A DNA stretch of 64,000 nt from Bacillus pumilus (GCF_024498355.1 NZ_CP101833.1:3205001-3269000), one strand, 5' to 3'. Positions 1 through 8,866 are shown, numbered from the stretch's first letter. The notes: generated by a model from the sequence alone, not told the origin. Made by a program: numbers and translations.

Positions 1-32
1 TTACGAATAATGAACGTTGTGAGGTGATAAAT

Positions 33-443
33 ATGAAAACCTTTAGGCTGATTGATCTCAAAATCGAACTTGATCCAAAGCAAGATAAAATGTCCAGCAT
101 TCCCCTTCGTGACGGTTTAATCATTAATAAAGAAGACGGTGAAAATCACTGGATGATCGAGGCACTCATTCCAAAGAAGCATAGACAAGTGTTTGAGGTG
201 CTCTTTCAGCAGCACACAGAAGTGAAGATTCTCGTGACGATCACAAAAGAAAACAACCGCCCTGTTCATCTATCTGTCCAAGTCAAAAACATCGTTGCCT
301 TAGAAGAAAACATTTCTGTGTTACTCGATGGTAAAATGATTACAAATCGTTACAGAACAGAAACCGAAGAAGTATTAAAAGACCTCGTCAAAGAGGGGCT
401 TTCAGGAGAAAAACTGCTGGATGCTTTTAAACAAAACACATAA
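33..443 (+). CDS. ywpF: YwpF-like protein
   Basis: This 136-residue protein begins at the ATG behind a GAGGTG ribosome site at 21-26; the GTG at 24 is part of that site, so I reject it as the start. There is no signal peptide or membrane segment. The sequence is a compact alpha/beta-looking polypeptide with many charged residues. It matches the YwpF family of Bacillus, whose function is not established as far as I know. Its place next to mscL and fabZ agrees with the B. subtilis ywp region. A stem-loop follows its stop codon at once, but the associated T-tract lies beyond the inserted repeat that comes next. Confidence 0.75.
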   Translation: MKTFRLIDLKIELDPKQDKMSSIPLRDGLIINKEDGENHWMIEALIPKKHRQVFEVLFQQHTEVKILVTITKENNRPVHLSVQVKNIVALEENISVLLDGKMITNRYRTETEEVLKDLVKEGLSGEKLLDAFKQNT

Positions 444-447
444 AAAA

Positions 448-464
448 GAGCGGATCAGCCGCTC
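448..464 (-). terminator. Left copy of a split bidirectional terminator
   Basis: The stem GAGCGG/CCGCTC is preceded on the plus strand by an A-tract (442-447), so read on the minus strand it is a hairpin followed by a U-run. The same stem recurs at 643-660 with its T-tract on the opposite side. Together they look like one bidirectional terminator, between ywpF and mscL, duplicated around the repeat element at 465-642. Confidence 0.7.
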
Positions 465-642
465 TCAGATTGTTGATGACAAAGGGCTAAAATGAACTTT
501 ATTTTAGCCTTTTGTTCTTTTCAGCGTGATAGAAAGCCCTTGAAGTCTAGGAAGGACGAGTATCGGAGCGAAGCAAATGAACGATTCGTGAGCACCGGCA
601 CGCAGGACTGCGGGCGAATGCGAGGGTTTGTCTACACGCTGA
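465..642 (+). repeat. Dispersed repeat element, copy 1 of 4
   Basis: There are two modules. The first is a hairpin, CAAAGGGCTAAAAT paired with ATTTTAGCCTTTTG, at about 479-515. The second is a block of about 120 bp bounded by near-inverted ends, CAGCGTG at 522-528 and CACGCTG at 635-641. The block shares long runs with copies at 16231, 49685 and 53157, for example AAGTCTAGGAAGGACGAG and GAGGGTTTGTCTACACG. It has no plausible coding content. Inner arms around 564-600 (CGGAGCGAA...TTCGTGAGCACCG) can fold as a hairpin. Confidence 0.85.
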
Positions 643-665
643 GAGCGGGGTTAGCCGCTCTTTTT
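643..665 (+). terminator. Right copy of the split terminator, ywpF side
   Basis: The stem GAGCGG/CCGCTC (643-660) is followed directly by TTTTT. It is nearly identical to the stem at 448-464 on the other side of the repeat. It would terminate plus-strand transcription from ywpF after reading through the repeat. Confidence 0.75.
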
Positions 666-1061
666 CTATTGCACATCTTTAGATTGGCTTTGATTTTTCA
701 ATAGATCTCTAATTTCAGTTAGTAAAACTTCTGTTTGATCTGGTGTTTCCACAACCTCTTCTTCCTCTACCTTTTTCCGTTTTAATTTATTCAAATAACG
801 AATAAAGATAAAAATGGAAAACGAGATAATCAAGAAATCAACCACTGTTTGAATGAAGTTACCATACAAAATTTGAGCATCTCCGATTTTAATGGCTAAA
901 TCGCTAAAATCATGCCCCCCAATAATAATACCGACAAGCGGCATGATCAAATCATTCACAAGAGAAGTGACAATTTTGCCAAATGCTCCCCCAATGATGA
1001 CACCTACAGCCAAGTCAATGACATTCCCCTTGACTGCAAACTCTCTAAATTCTTTCAGCAT
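666..1061 (-). CDS. mscL: Large-conductance mechanosensitive channel MscL
   Basis: A 131-residue inner-membrane protein that opens under membrane tension to release solutes in hypo-osmotic shock. The N-terminus ([20 protein letters not shown]) is the family hallmark and leads into TM1 (about residues 15-45). TM2 follows around 70-95, then a charged cytoplasmic helix rich in K/E. Length is typical. The ATG follows an AAGGTG ribosome site. It is probably monocistronic, with fabZ upstream ending in its own terminator (1153-1180). Confidence 0.96.
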   Translation of the reverse strand: MLKEFREFAVKGNVIDLAVGVIIGGAFGKIVTSLVNDLIMPLVGIIIGGHDFSDLAIKIGDAQILYGNFIQTVVDFLIISFSIFIFIRYLNKLKRKKVEEEEVVETPDQTEVLLTEIRDLLKNQSQSKDVQ

Positions 1062-1152
1062 CCTTTATCACCTTCATCTTTTTTTGTCTAATATGACGTT
1101 TTTTTGTCAAAAATGCAAGTCCTGATCCTTTCAGACTGAGCTTTTCCCATAT

Positions 1153-1180
1153 AAAAAGCGGTTCATGCAAGATGAACCGC
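1153..1180 (-). terminator. fabZ terminator
   Basis: The minus-strand hairpin GCGGTTCAT/ATGAACCGC is followed by a five-U run. It lies 8 nt past the fabZ stop codon. Confidence 0.8.
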
Positions 1181-1188
1181 CAGGCAAA

Positions 1189-1623
1189 TCATGATACTTT
1201 AGGACCGATAGAAAATGTAAGTTCTGCTTCACATGCAACTTCGCCATCTACTGTAGCTACCGCTTTTCCTTTTGCGACAGGACCACGGAGACGCGTCACT
1301 TCAACCTCTAAACGAAGCTGATCTCCAGGCTTGACCTGTCTTTTGAATCGGCAGCCGTCAATCCCTGCGAATAAACCAATCTTCCCTTTGTTTTCTTCTT
1401 TGCCTAACATAATCACTCCAAAAACCTGTGCGAGTGCTTCCACAATAAGTACACCCGGCATGACTGGATATCCTGGGAAATGACCGTTAAAGAATTCTTC
1501 ATTGACTGTGACATTTTTAATCCCAACCGCTTTTTTCTCACCTTCAACCTCTAAAATACGGTCGACCAATAAGAATGGGTAACGGTGTGGAATAATCTCT
1601 TGAATTTGCTGAGCATCAAGCAT
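1189..1623 (-). CDS. fabZ: 3-hydroxyacyl-ACP dehydratase FabZ
   Basis: A 144-residue cytosolic hot-dog-fold enzyme that dehydrates beta-hydroxyacyl-ACP to trans-2-enoyl-ACP in type II fatty acid synthesis. The catalytic segment [19 protein letters not shown] near residues 48-66 carries the expected His and Glu. Length is standard. The ATG at 1623 sits behind a GGAGAG site. I did not find a convincing FapR palindrome upstream. Confidence 0.97.
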   Translation of the reverse strand: MLDAQQIQEIIPHRYPFLLVDRILEVEGEKKAVGIKNVTVNEEFFNGHFPGYPVMPGVLIVEALAQVFGVIMLGKEENKGKIGLFAGIDGCRFKRQVKPGDQLRLEVEVTRLRGPVAKGKAVATVDGEVACEAELTFSIGPKVS

Positions 1624-1842
1624 ATCTTGATCTCTCCTTCTTTTCTATATGGCTGATCTTCATTTGATTCCTATCAAAGTATATTATGAATGCTGTCATT
1701 TTTCAATATCCACTCCACATTTATGGTAAAAAATAGAATCTACCATTACCAATTGTCATCAAATATAATCCACACTACACTCATTGTTTTTTCACAAATA
1801 TGGTAATATATATTACATCATTGATTGAATAAGAGGGTAAAA

Positions 1843-2898
1843 ATGAATTTTATGAGCGATAAATCCATTAAAAAACTTCTCCATTCGTGGTATACAATGC
1901 TAAAGCATCGACATTTTTCGAAGGCTGAAGATATCAAAACAACTCTATCAAAACATAAACGTAAATTATCAAAGAAACTGGAGCTTTATTTACATTATCA
2001 ACTCATGCTATTCCGTCATCAGCTCTGGATGAATCAGACAGAGGACTTAGAAAAACTCAAACATGAACTGATGCTCCATAAGGATCAAATGAACGAAGAA
2101 CTGCAATATTATTTTTACTTCTTTCTCGGACTATACGAATCTTTAAACAGCGATCAAAATGACGCCATTCATTATCTTGAAAAGGCAGAAGGACGCCTTC
2201 CCTTACTAAACGATGAGCTGGAGGAAGCAGAATTCCATTTTCGTACAAGTGGTGTTTATTATAACAACCGCTACTCGTTGTTATCGATTCGTCATATTCA
2301 AAAAGCCATGGATATCTTCGCCAAGCACGGGGATATCCATAGCATTTATCGTTGTAAAATTGTGCTCGCCCTTAACTTTAGCGACCAAAAGAAATATGAG
2401 GAAGCAGAAGCTATTTTCATTGAGATTATCGAATACGTGAAAATGATTGATGACCAAGAACTGCTTGGAATCGTTTATTATGATGCTGGTTTTATTCAAT
2501 CAAGACAAAACCGCCATAAGGTAGCACTAGAATACTTTAAAAAAGCGCTTCGTCTCCCAGCATACCGGAAGTCCGCGCACTCCTACGTATCGTGTCTCTA
2601 CGAAACTGTGCGTTCCTGTTTTAAAGAAAATTTAACAGATGAAGGAATGAAATATATACAAAAAGGGCTAAAAGAAGCGGTTGCTTCTCAGTTTGATATA
2701 TTAAGAATCAAGTTCCAAATCCTATTCCTTCTCTACAGCGAAACGCCCAAAGCAGATGAGCAGATTGCCACGCTCGTCACATGTCTTGAACGAAAAGAAG
2801 CCTGGATTGATCTTGAGGATCTACTTGCAGATGTCTCAGATTTTTATAAAAAAAAGGGCGACTTTGAGAGAGCCGCCTTTTTTATCATGAGAGGCTGA
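1843..2898 (+). CDS. rapD: Rap-family aspartyl phosphatase / regulator (RapD-like)
   Basis: The 351-residue protein is built almost wholly of helical TPR-type repeats after a short N-terminal three-helix region, as in Rap proteins. These dephosphorylate Spo0F or inhibit response regulators such as ComA. Length (351) is close to RapD and shorter than typical Raps of about 375-380. The fabZ-rap-flhP order matches the rapD locus. The ATG at 1843 is chosen because AGAGGG lies just upstream; the TTG at 1825 has no such site. No phr pentapeptide gene follows, consistent with RapD being an orphan. Its target here cannot be read from sequence. Upstream (1624-1842) is AT-rich with no recognised operator. 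Confidence 0.8.
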   Translation: MNFMSDKSIKKLLHSWYTMLKHRHFSKAEDIKTTLSKHKRKLSKKLELYLHYQLMLFRHQLWMNQTEDLEKLKHELMLHKDQMNEELQYYFYFFLGLYESLNSDQNDAIHYLEKAEGRLPLLNDELEEAEFHFRTSGVYYNNRYSLLSIRHIQKAMDIFAKHGDIHSIYRCKIVLALNFSDQKKYEEAEAIFIEIIEYVKMIDDQELLGIVYYDAGFIQSRQNRHKVALEYFKKALRLPAYRKSAHSYVSCLYETVRSCFKENLTDEGMKYIQKGLKEAVASQFDILRIKFQILFLLYSETPKADEQIATLVTCLERKEAWIDLEDLLADVSDFYKKKGDFERAAFFIMRG

Positions 2899-2912
2899 CA
2901 TCAGCCTGCTGA

Positions 2913-3731
2913 TTATCTAATCGTATTCACTAATCCCAGCATCTGATCACCCATCGTAATGGTTCTTGAGTTCATCTGATAAGAGCGCTGTGTTGTCATT
3001 AAATCAGTTAATTCTTTAGACATGTCCACATTTGAGGTTTCAAGTGCACCTTGCTGAAGCTGAATGGCTTGGCGGTTTGCCCCATTCAGTGCCGTTAATG
3101 CGCCTTGATAATTACCGTCTACTGAGAACAAATTCTCTCCTTCAGAGATGAGTGCTGAAGAATTATTGACTTGTACAACGCCTAGATTCACCTGCTGATT
3201 CGGTTGATTATCTCTAGAAATAGCCGTGAGCCGTCCATTTTTATCAATGGAAATATCACGAAAATTAGCATTTAAGACGATCGCATTTCCGTTTTCATCA
3301 AGAATCGGATGGCCTTCACTTGTAACCAGCTGAACTTGGTTACGGTTATTGCCTGGCTGTAAATAAAGAGAACCGTCTCTTGTGTAACGGATATTACCGC
3401 TGGCATTGACCTGCAAATACTGCGATGGCGCCCCAAATGCAACATCAAGATCACGGCCTGTTTCTTTAATAGAGCCTTGCAATGAGTTAATGGATGCATT
3501 GACCATTGTACCAGTTCCAAGCCGTAGCCCAGCAGGTGTCAGACGACTGTTTGCCACCTGCTCATTTTTTTCATCTACCTGATTAAACTGCTGTCTGACC
3601 AGCTCTGAGAATCGGGTGTTTTTCGCACGATATCCTGTTGTTTCACTGTTGGCAATGTTGTTACTGATGATATCAAGCTGCTTTTGCACCTCGTTCATCG
3701 ACACAGCTGCATTAATCATCGTTCTAATCAT
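2913..3731 (-). CDS. flhP: Flagellar hook-basal body rod protein FlhP
   Basis: A 272-residue FlgG/FlgF-type rod protein. The N-terminal rod motif contains NNIANSETTGYRAKN around residues 24-38. The C-terminal helix (SNVDMSKELTDLMTTQRSYQ) is the conserved partner motif in axial proteins. It is exported by the flagellar type III apparatus, so no Sec signal is expected. It is the second gene of the flhO-flhP pair, 30 nt downstream, with its own AGGAGG site. Expression presumably comes from the sigma-D promoter at 4657-4683. Confidence 0.92.
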   Translation of the reverse strand: MIRTMINAAVSMNEVQKQLDIISNNIANSETTGYRAKNTRFSELVRQQFNQVDEKNEQVANSRLTPAGLRLGTGTMVNASINSLQGSIKETGRDLDVAFGAPSQYLQVNASGNIRYTRDGSLYLQPGNNRNQVQLVTSEGHPILDENGNAIVLNANFRDISIDKNGRLTAISRDNQPNQQVNLGVVQVNNSSALISEGENLFSVDGNYQGALTALNGANRQAIQLQQGALETSNVDMSKELTDLMTTQRSYQMNSRTITMGDQMLGLVNTIR

Positions 3732-3761
3732 GAGAATCCTCCTTTCCCTTTCATTTCTTGA

Positions 3762-4601
3762 TTAGTATACTCTTCCGATTTCATTCACAGCTTTTTCTAA
3801 GCTTTTATCATACGCCTGAACAACTTTTTGGTTTGTTTCGAATGCTCGATAGGCTGTTGTCATTTCTGTATATGATTTTGTCACATCAACGTTCGACAGC
3901 TCTGATACACCTTGACTTAACGTATAGGACATTTGACCGTTATTTACTGCACTTGGAAGGGGCTGGTTATCAGCCGTACGGTATAAATCATTTCCTTCAC
4001 GCGCAAGATTTCTTGTGTCCATTGCGACACGTACATCGATTTGCCCGAGATTTTGTCCATTTTCACTTACAGTACCATCTGCGTTCACTTTGAAATTCTC
4101 ACTCTGAACTGTAATCGGCTGACCAGTCACTGAAAGAAGGGCACGGCCACCAATGGTCAACTGATTTTGTGCGTTCAATGTAATGGAACTACTTTTCGTA
4201 TAACGAACGCCTTCTGGTGTGTTGACGGCATAAAACAGCGCTGATTTTTGATTTGTCTCCGGGTTGATTGGCACATTATTTTCTACTAATGCGACATCAG
4301 TTGTTTGATCCGTTGTTTTTAATGTTCCTTGTGTAAATTGAGGGATCAGTTCCTGCATATATGTCCCAGTATTAATTCCACCAATCGGCGTTTGTTGCGG
4401 GACATTAAAGCCTTTGCCTGAGGATGCTTGGAAACGTCCTGATTCCATTCGGCTCAGCAGCATCTCTGGAAACGCCCGCATTGCCCCTTCATCAGCTTTA
4501 TACCCTGGTGTATTTGCATTTGCGATATTATTTGAAAGCATTTCTGTCCGCCGCTCTTGAGCGATCATGGCAGATGTTGCGGTGTATAGTCCTTTTAACA
4601 C
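3762..4601 (-). CDS. flhO: Flagellar hook-basal body rod protein FlhO
   Basis: A 279-residue axial protein paralogous to FlhP. The N-terminal motif NNIANANTPGYKAD is near residues 24-37, and the C-terminal motif is SNVDVTKSYTEMTTAYRAFE. The start is a GTG at 4601 behind GAGGTG. It is the first gene of the two-gene flagellar operon. A strong sigma-D promoter lies 55 nt upstream, which ties it to the motility regulon. Confidence 0.92.
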   Translation of the reverse strand: MLKGLYTATSAMIAQERRTEMLSNNIANANTPGYKADEGAMRAFPEMLLSRMESGRFQASSGKGFNVPQQTPIGGINTGTYMQELIPQFTQGTLKTTDQTTDVALVENNVPINPETNQKSALFYAVNTPEGVRYTKSSSITLNAQNQLTIGGRALLSVTGQPITVQSENFKVNADGTVSENGQNLGQIDVRVAMDTRNLAREGNDLYRTADNQPLPSAVNNGQMSYTLSQGVSELSNVDVTKSYTEMTTAYRAFETNQKVVQAYDKSLEKAVNEIGRVY

Positions 4602-4656
4602 GTGCTCACCTCATTAAGATTCTTTCACATGACCTCAACACAATCTTCTATGAAAT

Positions 4657-4683
4657 ATATCGGCATATTTGCAGGGTTCTTTA
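4657..4683 (-). promoter_or_regulatory. Sigma-D promoter of flhO-flhP
   Basis: On the minus strand the -35 TAAA and -10 GCCGATAT are separated by exactly 15 nt, an essentially perfect match to the sigma-D (flagellar) consensus. It sits immediately downstream of the mbl terminator and upstream of flhO. Confidence 0.88.
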
Positions 4684-4684
4684 A

Positions 4685-4721
4685 TAAAAATCCCCCATTC
4701 TTTCTAAAAAGAATGAGGGGA
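4685..4721 (-). terminator. mbl terminator
   Basis: The minus-strand stem pairs CCCCTCATTCTTT with AAAGAATGGGGG and is followed by a U-rich run. It separates mbl from flhO and so prevents read-through into the motility pair. Confidence 0.85.
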
Positions 4722-4725
4722 ATCA

Positions 4726-5727
4726 TTAGCTGAGTTTACGCTTTGGCAGCTTGTCCATATTATCAAGCATCACGCCAGTACCAACTGCTACACAGTCCAT
4801 AGGATTTTCAGCAACGAAAACTGGTACTTTCAGCTCTTCTGCAAGCAATTGATCAAGCCCGTTTAGAAGACCTCCGCCACCTGTAATGATGACTCCGCGA
4901 TCGATGATATCAGCTGATAATTCGGGCGGTGTTCTCTCAAGAACTTGCTTCGCTGCCTGAACAATCGCAGATACAGATTCACGTAATGCTTCTTCTACTT
5001 CTTTGCTTGTGACGGTAATCGTTCTTGGTAATCCTGTCACCATGTCTCGTCCACGAATCGAAATCTCTTCGTTACGTGCGTCTGGGAATACCGTTGCAAC
5101 TTGGATCTTAATATCCTCTGATGTACGCTCACCGATCAACAGCTTGTACTCTTTTTTAATGTAATTCAAAATTTCCAGATCAAATTTGTCTCCAGCCATT
5201 TTAATAGAAGAGGCGGTTACAATGTCACCCATAGAGATGACAGCAATATCTGTCGTTCCGCCTCCAATATCTACGACCATGTTTCCACTTGGCTGAAAAA
5301 TGTCCATACCAGCACCAATGGCTGCTACTTTTGGCTCTTCTTCAAGAAATACATGCTTCCCGCCGCTTTTTTCAGCAGCTTCTTTGATCGCCTTTTGCTC
5401 AACAGATGTAATGTTTGTTGGGCAGCAGATGAGCATACGAGGCTTAGAGAACAGCCCTTTTACATTTAATTTGTTAATAAAATGCTTGAGCATTGCTTCC
5501 GTTACTTCAAAATCAGCAATTACGCCATCTTTTAATGGTCGAATCGCAACAATATTCCCAGGCGTACGTCCAACCATACGTCTAGCCTCTTCTCCAACAG
5601 CCAGTACTTTCCCGCTATTTTTGTCAAGTGCTACTACAGATGGTTCATTCAACACAATTCCTTTTCCTTTGACATGAATCAGTACATTGGCAGTACCAAG
5701 ATCAATTCCAATATCCCTAGCAAACAT
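4726..5727 (-). CDS. mbl: Actin-like cell-shape protein Mbl
   Basis: A 333-residue MreB-family cytoskeletal ATPase that positions lateral-wall synthesis along the inner membrane face. The phosphate-1 motif is DIGIDLGTANVLI at the N-terminus and phosphate-2 is DIGGGTTDIAV near residue 148. The adenosine motif GGGGLLNG is near 280. The B. subtilis Mbl is also 333 aa. The ATG follows AAGGAGG. It lies downstream of spoIIID, as in B. subtilis. Confidence 0.95.
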   Translation of the reverse strand: MFARDIGIDLGTANVLIHVKGKGIVLNEPSVVALDKNSGKVLAVGEEARRMVGRTPGNIVAIRPLKDGVIADFEVTEAMLKHFINKLNVKGLFSKPRMLICCPTNITSVEQKAIKEAAEKSGGKHVFLEEEPKVAAIGAGMDIFQPSGNMVVDIGGGTTDIAVISMGDIVTASSIKMAGDKFDLEILNYIKKEYKLLIGERTSEDIKIQVATVFPDARNEEISIRGRDMVTGLPRTITVTSKEVEEALRESVSAIVQAAKQVLERTPPELSADIIDRGVIITGGGGLLNGLDQLLAEELKVPVFVAENPMDCVAVGTGVMLDNMDKLPKRKLS

Positions 5728-5911
5728 CTATATATATCCTCCTTGAAAATCTGTTTCCATAGCAAATACCACATTCTGCCCTAATTATATATTCTATCAT
5801 AATTTGCAGAAAAAAAGATATTTCTTTACAAAAGTCTTTACAAAATTTGTGGTTAGAAACTACCGATATGAGGAAGATATATATATCATGTTTATGAACA
5901 AAGAACTAAGC

Positions 5912-6190
5912 TTACTGTTTCACAGGCTCGCCTTCTAAAATTTCTTCTTTTTTATACTTTAACTTGGTGGCTTCTCCTCCTCGCAAGTGGCGGATTGATT
6001 TATGATAATCCAGTATCTCCTTCACTTCATTAGCCAGATCTGGATTAATTTCTGGCAGTCTTTCTGTTAGATCCTTGTGTACAGTACTTTTAGAGACTCC
6101 AAATTCTTTCGCAATAACACGAACGGTTTTCTTTGTCTCCACGATATACTTTCCTATCTTGATTGTTCGCTCTTTGATGTAATCGTGCAC
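5912..6190 (-). CDS. spoIIID: Mother-cell transcription factor SpoIIID
   Basis: A 92-residue DNA-binding protein that switches mother-cell gene expression from sigma-E toward sigma-K programmes. The helix-turn-helix spans roughly residues 23-43 (VRVIAKEFGVSKSTVHKDL), followed by a basic region. The start is GTG at 6190, behind GGGAGGT with good spacing; the same N-terminus (MHDYIKERTIKIG) occurs in B. subtilis. I saw a -10-like CATACGG about 50 nt upstream but no matching sigma-E -35. Confidence 0.96.
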   Translation of the reverse strand: MHDYIKERTIKIGKYIVETKKTVRVIAKEFGVSKSTVHKDLTERLPEINPDLANEVKEILDYHKSIRHLRGGEATKLKYKKEEILEGEPVKQ

Positions 6191-6459
6191 ACCACTCGAC
6201 CTCCCTAAAATGGATGTGAGAAGTGTGAAATGAGATCCGTATGAAGATTATCCATTTTTAGCAGCGCTTGTTCGTCGTAATTTCTCATCCATTAGGTAGT
6301 AAATGCCAAACACGATCCCTCACCTCAAACACTCTCTTTGTCAGGTTTGTAACAGTGTATTAGCATTGCATAGGGAATATGCTAAAAATGAAGATGGGAC
6401 AAGGGATTTATCAGAAAAGGCAAAATAAAAAATTCATTTCGGGTGGCGAAAATTTTCAC

Positions 6460-6488
6460 TTTACAAGCATGGATCAAGCACGTAAAAT
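6460..6488 (+). promoter_or_regulatory. Sigma-A promoter of the marR-MFS pair
   Basis: TTTACA and TAAAAT are separated by 17 nt, 50 nt upstream of the MarR start codon. Confidence 0.65.
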
Positions 6489-6502
6489 AGAAAAGGTGAA
6501 TT

Positions 6503-6520
6503 TATTTACCTAGATAAATA
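6503..6520. promoter_or_regulatory. Candidate MarR operator
   Basis: The inverted repeat TATTTA...TAAATA is centred on CTAG. It lies between the -10 element and the AAAGGTG ribosome site of the MarR gene. Position and symmetry fit autorepression by the MarR dimer; this is inferred. Confidence 0.5.
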
Positions 6521-6538
6521 TTTAATAAAGGTGAGCAT

Positions 6539-6952
6539 ATGGATACGTTAAACAGAGAGTGTTTACATCAAATACATCAAAGCGCCAGGCTGCTGTCTAA
6601 AAAGGCGAACGAAGCGCTTGCTGCTTATGACTTGTACATGTCCCAGTGGACTGTACTTTTTTGTTTGGATACATTCGGCCCGAAAACACAAAAAGACATT
6701 TGGACATATTTGAACGTCGAAGCACCAACCATTACCAGAACCGTCACCCGTCTAGAAGCAAACGGCTGGGTGAAGCGCGTACAAGGAAAAGACAAACGTG
6801 AAAATCTCATCGTGATGACAGATGATGCAAAAGCTCGATTTGAAGAAATTAAGCACACGATAGAACAATTTGAAGAAGAATGTCTTTCAGACTTTACCTA
6901 CGAAGAAAAACAACTCCTCCATACCCTTTTACACAAATTATCAACTGAATAG
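6539..6952 (+). CDS. ywoH: MarR-family transcriptional regulator (YwoH-like)
   Basis: A 137-residue winged-helix regulator. The recognition region (QKDIWTYLNVEAPTITRTVTRLEANGWVKR, residues about 47-76) and the wing with KDKREN are typical. It forms an operon with the MFS gene 15 nt downstream, the usual arrangement where MarR represses an efflux pump. The promoter-proximal palindrome supports autoregulation. The ligand is unknown. The symbol is assigned by synteny with B. subtilis ywoH-ywoG. Confidence 0.82.
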   Translation: MDTLNRECLHQIHQSARLLSKKANEALAAYDLYMSQWTVLFCLDTFGPKTQKDIWTYLNVEAPTITRTVTRLEANGWVKRVQGKDKRENLIVMTDDAKARFEEIKHTIEQFEEECLSDFTYEEKQLLHTLLHKLSTE

Positions 6953-6967
6953 GAAGTGACATACATC

Positions 6968-8155
6968 ATGAACGAACGCATTTGGACGAGAGACTTTATC
7001 ATGATTGTCCTGGTGAATTTATTTACATTCACCTCTTTTTATGCCCTTTTGACATTGTTGCCCATTTACACAATGGATGAACTAAATGGAACAGAAACAC
7101 AGGGCGGACTCCTTGTGACGGTCTTCTTATTATCCGCCATTGTGACGAGACCGTTTTCCGGAGCCATTATTGAGAAATTCGGCAAAAAACGCATGGCAAT
7201 TTTCTCTTCAACGGCTTTTGCCTTACTCACTTATTTATACATTCCGATTGATCAATTCCAACCGCTGCTCATGCTGCGTTTTGTACAAGGAATCTTTTTT
7301 AGCATTTTGACGACAGTAGCGAGTGCCATTGCTGCCGATATGATCCCGAAAAACAAACGCGGGGAAGGCTTAGGATACTTTGTGATGTCAATGAACCTCG
7401 CAGTGGTCATTGGTCCGTTTATCGCACTGAATCAAGTAGGAAAAGTAGGATTCCATTCCTTATTCCTTCTCTTTTCCATCATCGTGACCATCGGAGCAGC
7501 TTTTACTATCATGATTAGACAGCCAGAGCCCGAAAACGGAGGAAGCGTCGTCTTTCGATTCACTTTTTCTCACCTGTTTGAAAAAGGTGCATTAAAAACA
7601 GCGGCAGTCGGAATCATTATTTCCTTCTGTTATTCGCCAATCATTTCATTTATTTCAGTTTATGCCAATTCACTTCATCTGATGGATGCAAGCAGTTATT
7701 TTTTCATTGTTTTTGCGGCTGCGATGCTTGGATCACGTCCGTTTACAGGCAGACTTTTTGACCGAGTAGGACCTCACATTGTGATCTATCCATCCATTGC
7801 CCTTTTTGCAATAGGTTTATGGATGCTGACGGCTACACATTCAGCGACAATGCTTCTTTTATCAGGCGCTGTGATTGGCCTTGGCTATGGATCTTTGGTG
7901 CCTTGTTTGCAAACACTAGCGATTCAGCACTCTCCAGCTCACCGTACGGGCTATGCAACGGCCACTTTCTTTACACTATATGATACTGGCATTGCTGCTG
8001 GTTCATTTGTATTTGGTCTTCTTGTCAGCTTCACAGACTTCTCAAATGTGTATCTCATTGCAGGCATCGTTGTCTTGCTAAGCATGGGCGTTTTTTACTG
8101 GAGCGAACGAAAACCCCAAGAAGCAAAAGCACAAAAGGTCTCACTATCAGAATAG
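6968..8155 (+). CDS. ywoG: MFS transporter, drug-efflux type (YwoG-like)
   Basis: A 395-residue 12-TM major facilitator. The loop 2-3 motif appears as [15 protein letters not shown] (about 56-70) and a matching half-motif [12 protein letters not shown] appears in the second half. The start is the ATG at 6968, spaced 8-10 nt from AGGAAGTG; the GTG at 6956 overlaps that ribosome site. It is co-transcribed with the upstream MarR repressor gene, suggesting inducible export of a small molecule whose identity is unknown. Confidence 0.85.
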   Translation: MNERIWTRDFIMIVLVNLFTFTSFYALLTLLPIYTMDELNGTETQGGLLVTVFLLSAIVTRPFSGAIIEKFGKKRMAIFSSTAFALLTYLYIPIDQFQPLLMLRFVQGIFFSILTTVASAIAADMIPKNKRGEGLGYFVMSMNLAVVIGPFIALNQVGKVGFHSLFLLFSIIVTIGAAFTIMIRQPEPENGGSVVFRFTFSHLFEKGALKTAAVGIIISFCYSPIISFISVYANSLHLMDASSYFFIVFAAAMLGSRPFTGRLFDRVGPHIVIYPSIALFAIGLWMLTATHSATMLLLSGAVIGLGYGSLVPCLQTLAIQHSPAHRTGYATATFFTLYDTGIAAGSFVFGLLVSFTDFSNVYLIAGIVVLLSMGVFYWSERKPQEAKAQKVSLSE

Positions 8156-8266
8156 GATTCTGTTTTAAACTTCACCGGAAACATGCTAAAATATAGGATA
8201 TTTCAAATAAAGCATACAGGCTTGTTTGAAAAATAGTTGGCGTTAAGCGAAGGTATAGGTGATGTT

Positions 8267-8866
8267 TTGAATTACGAATTGTTTAAAGTCATACACGGGA
8301 TGGCTCATCATTCTGAGTTTTTAGATCAGGCCATGATTTTCATTACGAAAAAGGCCATTCTTGTGTATGCCCTTGTCTTATTGATATGCTGGTTTTTAGG
8401 TAATCACAAATTTAAGAAACATGTCTTCTTCTCCGGTGTAACAGGCATCGTGGCACTCATCGTCAATTTTGCTATTACACTGTTTTATTATGAAGAGCGG
8501 CCGTTTGTGGCGCATAAAGTCGACACACTCATCCCGCACTCAGCAGATGCTTCCTTCCCAAGTGACCATACAACAGGCGCACTGGCTCTTTCATTAGCCA
8601 TTAGATCCCGTAATAAAAAGCTCGGCAACATTTTGCTCGTCTTTGGATTACTTACAGGGTTCTCCCGCATCTGGGTCGGGCACCATTATCCACTTGATGT
8701 CTTAGGCAGCTTGGTCGTATCGATTGTGGTTGTCTTTATCATGAATAAATTATGGAAGTTCTTTGACTCTCCAATTGATCGCATCGTGACGTTCTATGAG
8801 ACAATGATGGGGAAAATATTCAGAAGGAAGCAAAAGGATCAGGGCTCTGACCTGTCCAATTCTTAA
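8267..8866 (+). CDS. bcrC: Undecaprenyl-diphosphate phosphatase BcrC
   Basis: A 199-residue polytopic PAP2-superfamily enzyme that recycles undecaprenyl pyrophosphate outside the membrane and confers bacitracin resistance. The catalytic motifs are in order: ERPFVAHK (near 75), PSDHTTG (near 99) and SRIWVGHHYPLDV (near 133). I place the start at TTG 8267 because AGGTG sits 5 nt before it and the N-terminus then reads MNYELFK, as in B. subtilis BcrC. An upstream TTG at 8237 has no ribosome site. In B. subtilis bcrC is ECF-sigma dependent; I did not identify that promoter here. Confidence 0.92.
   Translation: MNYELFKVIHGMAHHSEFLDQAMIFITKKAILVYALVLLICWFLGNHKFKKHVFFSGVTGIVALIVNFAITLFYYEERPFVAHKVDTLIPHSADASFPSDHTTGALALSLAIRSRNKKLGNILLVFGLLTGFSRIWVGHHYPLDVLGSLVVSIVVVFIMNKLWKFFDSPIDRIVTFYETMMGKIFRRKQKDQGSDLSNS

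Larger units (their letters stand above)
6191..6538. other. Divergent intergenic region spoIIID / MarR gene
   Basis: No convincing gene is seen in these 348 bases. They hold the spoIIID ribosome site (GGGAGGT), the MarR-gene promoter at 6460-6488 and the palindrome at 6503-6520. The stretch 6301-6420 has no recognisable feature. Confidence 0.6.

Noticed and set aside
492..704. Open frame of 70 codons across repeat copy 1
   Set aside because: It lies wholly in the repeat and terminator; the frame is not conserved in the other three copies and has no ribosome site.
6191..6300. Sigma-E promoter for spoIIID
   Set aside because: A -10-like CATACGG is present but there is no KMATATT at the required 14-15 nt, so I left it out.
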